Of a DNA stretch of 8,645 nt, positions 6,665 to 8,645 are shown piece after piece. The notes beneath the pieces are model-generated. The model was not told the DNA's origin, made no database searches, and saw nothing but the letters and a program-made list of their open reading frames with translations. Origin of the DNA: an uncultured Phycisphaerales bacterium. Its GTDB lineage: Bacteria; Planctomycetota; Phycisphaerae; Sedimentisphaerales; Anaerobacaceae. The DNA lies in the NCBI GenBank assembly GCA_937927975.1, contig CALEZT010000276.1, forward strand, positions 1 through 8,645, read 5' to 3'. Each line of letters opens with the position of its first letter. Positions within the stretch are counted from its first letter, which is position 1. A program made the translations under genes and the position numbers.

Positions 6665-6865
6665 ACTGATTGCTGGCCGAGGCCGAGTTACATGTGATTC
6701 GTACTCAGCTTCCTGTACGCGACAGCCACGCTCGTAGACCAGCTCGAACATCAGCTTGTGCGTGTAATTATCGATGGTGCTGAAGAATTGCTGCAGCTCG
6801 TCAGCCGTCAGATATTCCTGAGAACCCGTGCTTCAACATGATCCTACGACGAAAGGAACCCACCC
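6665..6865. other. Intergenic region with recombinase-like remnant and leader of the next gene
   Basis: No intact gene is seen here. The minus strand contains a short stretch similar to a tyrosine recombinase (listed separately). AAGGAA at 6852-6857 serves the next ATG. I see no terminator with a T run after the response regulator. Confidence 0.5.
6687..6832 (-). pseudogene. Possible tyrosine recombinase (integrase) fragment
   Basis: On the minus strand the open stretch after a stop at 6833-6835 reads QEYLTADELQQFFSTIDN, then YTHKLMFELVYERGCRVQEA. This resembles the start of the catalytic domain of XerD/phage-type integrases (YLT-x-E-E-L-x-x-F-x-x-A-I-D, then F-x-L-x-Y-x-x-G-C/L-R-V-x-E), where the Arg in GCRVQE would be the first catalytic residue. 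The similarity stops after about 45 residues near SHVTRP, and the rest of the frame runs antisense into the response regulator. There is no start codon at the expected place and no HxxR or Tyr region. It is best read as a decayed piece of an integrated element; chance similarity is possible. Confidence 0.35.
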
Positions 6866-7141
6866 ATGTCTGACAAACACCATTCCAAGCCCGTGAAGGA
6901 ATTTCGGGCCGGCGGCATCCGGGCCTCCATCTGGAGAAACGACGCCAAGAACAACGGCCGGACCGCGACGAAATACTCCGTGCGGCTGCAGAGAAGATTC
7001 CGCAAGAAAGACGGTAACTATGACAATACCGACTACTTCTTCCCGGACGATCTGCCGCGTCTGACGCTCGTGGCCCAGAAGGCTTGCGCGTACGTCGCCC
7101 TGACCGAGAGCAAAGAACCCGATGAGGCACCGCCGATCTGA
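6866..7141 (+). CDS. Small conserved-looking protein of unknown function
   Basis: The product is a 91-residue soluble protein with no signal peptide or membrane helix, rich in basic residues. It reads KPVKEFRAGGIRASIW, then GRTATKYSVRLQRRFRKKDG, then DNTDYFFPDDLPRLTLVAQKA. It looks like a recurring group of short uncharacterised bacterial proteins with the pattern KPV-x-x-FRAG-x-x-x-ASIW, a central SVR-x-Q-x-R-(F/Y) segment and a closing DLP-x-(L/V)-x-LV-x-x-KA helix; this recollection is not a database result. The alternating pattern suggests a small beta-rich fold closed by a helix, and the basic centre could bind nucleic acid, but no function is assigned. AGGA at 6853-6856 lies nine bases before the ATG. 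It faces the ArdC-like gene across an 85-base gap with a hairpin. Confidence 0.75.
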   Translation: MSDKHHSKPVKEFRAGGIRASIWRNDAKNNGRTATKYSVRLQRRFRKKDGNYDNTDYFFPDDLPRLTLVAQKACAYVALTESKEPDEAPPI

Positions 7142-7177
7142 TCTACCGTGAGTTGGACAGCCCGCGCGGGTCGGGTC

Positions 7178-7207
7178 GAGGTTCACGGTCTTCTTGCCGT
7201 GGACCTC
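7178..7207. terminator. Candidate hairpin terminator between convergent genes
   Basis: GAGGTTCACGG (7178-7188) and CCGTGGACCTC (7197-7207) form an 11-base stem with one G-T type wobble and an 8-base loop. It lies 36 bases after the stop of the small + strand gene and 19 bases after the stop of the minus-strand ArdC-like gene. Neither side has a T run, so termination would be weak or factor-assisted. A 10-base palindrome CCCGCGCGGG is nearby at 7161-7170. Confidence 0.4.
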
Positions 7208-7226
7208 CCCGGCCACTGCATTCTCC

Positions 7227-8036
7227 TCAGGCCGCCCGGATTTCACTTGTGGCGGACGGATTGATCCCGTCAAGGATCGTCACAGCCGTCCTGCGGATCC
7301 GCTCCAGAGATCCCAGCAAGCTCCGTTTGTCCCCATCGTAGAGATGGATGTAATCGCGGGAGGCATCCATCGCATCCAGCCCGATCGCTTGGCTGACCAC
7401 GAAGGCCACCGCCTCGGCCTCGAGTTCCCGAACGACCTTGCTCGCCGGCCGGTCGTCTTTGCCCTGGTGCAGCATCTCGTGGGCCAATTCATGGACCAGT
7501 GCCGAGAACTGCTCGGGCGACGCCAGATCCGACTTCAGCAGGATCGTTCCACCTCGGGAAACCCCGATCGCCCCGCCCAGGCTTCGCTCGTACTCCAACT
7601 CGATCCCCAGGGACGCCGTGTAGGCCCGCAATCGGGTGATCCATTCGCCCGGGTCGCCCTCGACGGCCGCCCACGAATCCAGCGGCTCCCCGTCGGTCTG
7701 GCTGATGTCAAAGACGCACGCCGTCCGGAAGGCAACCAACGTCTCCGTCTGCTCATCCTCGCTCTTGGCCCTGTGGACGCCCGGCGCCAGGATGCGGATC
7801 CCCCGTTCGCCGCGTCGGACCTGACGGCCCAGCTTCAGCCACGCCCGGTAGCCGGCCACGTGCGTCGCCTCCGGATTCTGTCGCGCGATCAGCATCAGGT
7901 TGCCCAGACTGTCCTGCCTGAACCTCGCCATCACGGCCAAGTATTTCTTCAGCGCTTCACTCTTGCCCTGGTTCAGAGCCGTGGCAAGCTGCTCCAGCGC
8001 TTCCTCCGAGACCTTACGAATCTCTGCGTCATCCAT
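7227..8036 (-). CDS. ardC: ArdC-like antirestriction protein with zincin metallopeptidase motif
   Basis: The product is 269 residues. The N-terminal half (about 25-130) matches the ArdC single-strand-DNA-binding domain: YLAVMARFRQDSLGNLMLIA, then PEATHVAGYRAWLKLGRQV and RRGERGIRILAPG. The C-terminal half has the zinc peptidase motif HELAHEMLH with His182, Glu183 and His186, and a downstream ELEAEAVAFVV in which Glu208 is the likely third zinc ligand, as in ImmA/IrrE-type and ArdC proteins. ArdC proteins on plasmids protect incoming single-stranded DNA from restriction; chromosomal copies occur in mobile regions. All key residues are intact. The ATG at 8036 is chosen: the domain starts soon after it, GAGGG lies 9-10 bases upstream, and the upstream codons in this frame overlap a better small gene. 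It follows that gene by two bases, so translation is probably coupled. Confidence 0.88.
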   Translation of the reverse strand: MDDAEIRKVSEEALEQLATALNQGKSEALKKYLAVMARFRQDSLGNLMLIARQNPEATHVAGYRAWLKLGRQVRRGERGIRILAPGVHRAKSEDEQTETLVAFRTACVFDISQTDGEPLDSWAAVEGDPGEWITRLRAYTASLGIELEYERSLGGAIGVSRGGTILLKSDLASPEQFSALVHELAHEMLHQGKDDRPASKVVRELEAEAVAFVVSQAIGLDAMDASRDYIHLYDGDKRSLLGSLERIRRTAVTILDGINPSATSEIRAA

Positions 8037-8038
8037 CT

Positions 8039-8167
8039 TCACCACCCTCTCAGTTCGGCGACACGCTCCGTACAAGCCTCGCCGGCAATCTTGTCGCATC
8101 GTCCGCAGTACCTGCCGATGGACTCCTCGTCACCTGCAAGTCTGCCACAGGGTTCGCATCGTCTCAT
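8039..8167 (-). CDS. Small four-cysteine zinc-ribbon-like protein upstream of ardC
   Basis: This short gene encodes 42 residues, starting MRRCEPCGRLAGDEE and ending VAELRGW. Two Cys pairs, Cys4-x2-Cys7 and Cys21-x2-Cys24 (RYCGRCDKI), are set as in a small zinc ribbon; a fifth Cys is at 32. The evidence that it is real is a perfect ribosome site, GGAGGTGA (8173-8180 on the minus strand) five bases before the ATG, the paired Cys spacing, and a stop just two bases before the ardC ATG, so the two form a coupled unit. A 10-base piece, GACGATGCGA, occurs twice, around the first and the last paired Cys codons. Probable role is zinc-dependent contact with DNA, RNA or the ArdC partner; this is inferred from the motif and position only. 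Confidence 0.7.
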   Translation of the reverse strand: MRRCEPCGRLAGDEESIGRYCGRCDKIAGEACTERVAELRGW

Positions 8168-8195
8168 GGTTGTCACCTCCGGCCCGCCTCTTTGG

Positions 8196-8227
8196 GCAAG
8201 CTCAGCTCATCGAAAGGCTGAGCTTGC
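8196..8227 (-). promoter_or_regulatory. 10-base inverted repeat before the zinc-ribbon/ardC unit
   Basis: GCAAGCTCAG and CTGAGCTTGC form a perfect inverted repeat around a 12-base spacer. It lies 16 bases upstream of the GGAGGTGA ribosome site of the small zinc-ribbon gene. It could be an operator for a dimeric repressor or a leader hairpin; no T run follows, so it is not a plain terminator. Confidence 0.4.
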
Positions 8228-8356
8228 ACACATCTCACCAAGACGCCGGACGTCGCCGCGAGAGCCCAGTAATCCGAAGATCAGCCACGAGACAGCCACA
8301 TGCAGGCACAATTCGTCTGGAACACACGATAGTGGATCGGTGCAGAGTGCCTGGCA

Positions 8357-8374
8357 TACGCTTCTGCAAGCGTA
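8357..8374. repeat. Perfect 7-base stem with four-base loop
   Basis: TACGCTT-CTGC-AAGCGTA is a perfect hairpin about 70 bases before the nrdJ start. There is no T run on either strand. It could be a protein-binding site or a leader structure; its role is unknown. Confidence 0.35.
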
Positions 8375-8445
8375 ACGAAACTCGTCCCGGATTGTCGAGA
8401 AGATGTCTGATTCGTGTGCACATTCCGTCCAACGGAGGAACCACA

Positions 8446-8645
8446 ATGCCTGCAACTGACCAACCGATCGGCCGCCCGAGCCGTCAAAACCTTCGAGCCA
8501 GGATGCTGGCCCGACGTTACCTCCGGAAAGACCCAAGCGGCCAACCCATCGAGACCACCGAGCAGATGTTTGGCCGCGTCGCGAAAGCCATTGGAAAAAA
8601 GCATCAGAAAGGGGGCCAGGAGACGCGCCGAAATGGGGGCCACCT
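8446..8645 (+). CDS. nrdJ: Adenosylcobalamin-dependent ribonucleotide reductase, N-terminal fragment
   Basis: Only the first 66 codons are in the window. The segment LARRYLRKDPSGQPIETTEQ followed by MFGRVAKAIG matches the N-terminus of class II (vitamin B12-dependent) ribonucleotide reductases, which typically read L-x-x-RYL-x-(K/R)D-x-x-G-x-(P/V)IET-x-E-x-MF-x-RVA. This enzyme makes deoxyribonucleotides with adenosylcobalamin and works with or without oxygen. The start is well set: GGAGG at 8434-8438 lies seven bases before the ATG. After about residue 50 the sequence becomes Lys/Gly/Arg-rich (KKHQKGGQETRRNGG) and no longer looks like the family, at the point where insertion-sequence-like repeats begin. 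The gene may be interrupted, or the end of the contig may be a mixed assembly junction. Confidence 0.65.
   Translation, partial: MPATDQPIGRPSRQNLRARMLARRYLRKDPSGQPIETTEQMFGRVAKAIGKKHQKGGQETRRNGGH
8607..8645. mobile_element. Possible terminal repeats of an IS21-type insertion sequence, truncated by the contig end
   Basis: GGGGGCCA occurs at 8611-8618 and 8635-8642, 24 bases apart, each preceded by GAAA (GAAA at 8607 directly, GAAAT at 8630). Multiple spaced copies of a G-run plus GGCCA(C) motif near the ends is a habit of many IS21-family elements. The contig stops inside this block, as assemblies often do at insertion sequences. No transposase is in the window. Confidence 0.35.

Larger units (their letters stand above)
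8168..8445. promoter_or_regulatory. Divergent intergenic region between the zinc-ribbon/ardC unit and nrdJ
   Basis: About 280 bases without a gene I can support. They hold a perfect 10-base inverted repeat (8196-8227), a 15-base stretch resembling a cobalamin-riboswitch B12 box (8283-8297), a 7-base inverted repeat CAGGCAC/GTGCCTG (8303-8309 and 8347-8353), and a tight hairpin (8357-8374). No convincing -10/-35 pair was found on either strand. Confidence 0.6.

Noticed and set aside
6833..7223. Minus-strand frame after ardC with GTG start near 7210 (reads GEVHGKKTVNLDPTRAG)
   Set aside because: It has a fair ribosome site just past the ardC stop, but it runs antisense through the better supported gene at 6866-7141 and over the 7178-7207 hairpin, and its product looks like nothing known.
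8329..8344. NrdR-box-like ACAC/AGTG sequence upstream of nrdJ
   Set aside because: The arms are too close compared with the 16-base NrdR palindrome, the centre is not AT-rich, and I found no second box at a helical spacing.
7194..8375. Long + strand reading frame of 393 codons opposite ardC
   Set aside because: It is the antisense shadow of the ArdC-like gene and its small upstream partner; the minus strand carries clear domain motifs, while the + product is low-complexity and rich in Arg/Gln/Pro without family likeness.
8551..8560. The 10-base adapter-like word GACCACCGAG near the right end as a second adapter remnant
   Set aside because: Only ten bases match and they sit inside the conserved nrdJ start (codons for ETTEQ), so this is chance.

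Overview
The window reads as one end of a GC-rich, Gram-negative metagenome or draft contig. Its first 47 bases are an Illumina adapter, so native sequence starts at about base 48. A Gram-negative envelope is implied by a TonB/ExbB/ExbD energy-transduction operon and two proteins with signal peptides. A lineage such as Planctomycetota or another PVC/deltaproteobacterial-type group fits the gene mix (a TonB2-type operon with two ExbB proteins, kinesin-light-chain TPR repeats, an ArdC-like protein, a B12-dependent ribonucleotide reductase). This is a guess from gene content, not a demonstrated assignment.

Left block (48-4521, + strand): a tightly packed TonB2-type operon. It holds a long ExbB/TtpC-like protein (5' end lost at the contig edge), a second short ExbB, ExbD, TonB and an exported TPR protein. 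Gaps are 26 bases or less and one junction overlaps. Together these should use the proton gradient across the inner membrane to drive outer-membrane transport. The oddity is that the long ExbB carries a C-terminal CBS-domain pair resembling the cytosolic part of MgtE magnesium channels.

Middle block (4528-6664): a convergent, minus-strand gene for an exported protein made of seven near-perfect 42-residue kinesin-light-chain-type TPR units, then a divergent OmpR/PhoB-type response regulator on the + strand. The roughly 360-base divergent region between them holds a consensus extended -10 promoter for the TPR gene, an array of seven 11-base units arranged like PhoB/OmpR-family boxes, and a strong GC-rich hairpin just before the regulator's ribosome site. 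No histidine kinase gene is adjacent.

Right block (6665-8645): accessory-looking DNA. It contains a possible remnant of a tyrosine recombinase, a small conserved-looking protein of unknown function (6866-7141), and a minus-strand two-gene unit: a 42-residue four-cysteine zinc-ribbon-like protein directly followed by an ArdC-like antirestriction/metallopeptidase protein. The last gene (+, from 8446) begins like adenosylcobalamin-dependent ribonucleotide reductase. The match fades in the last ~50 bases, where two copies of a GGGGGCCA motif 24 bases apart look like the end of an IS21-type insertion sequence, which would also explain why the contig stops here.
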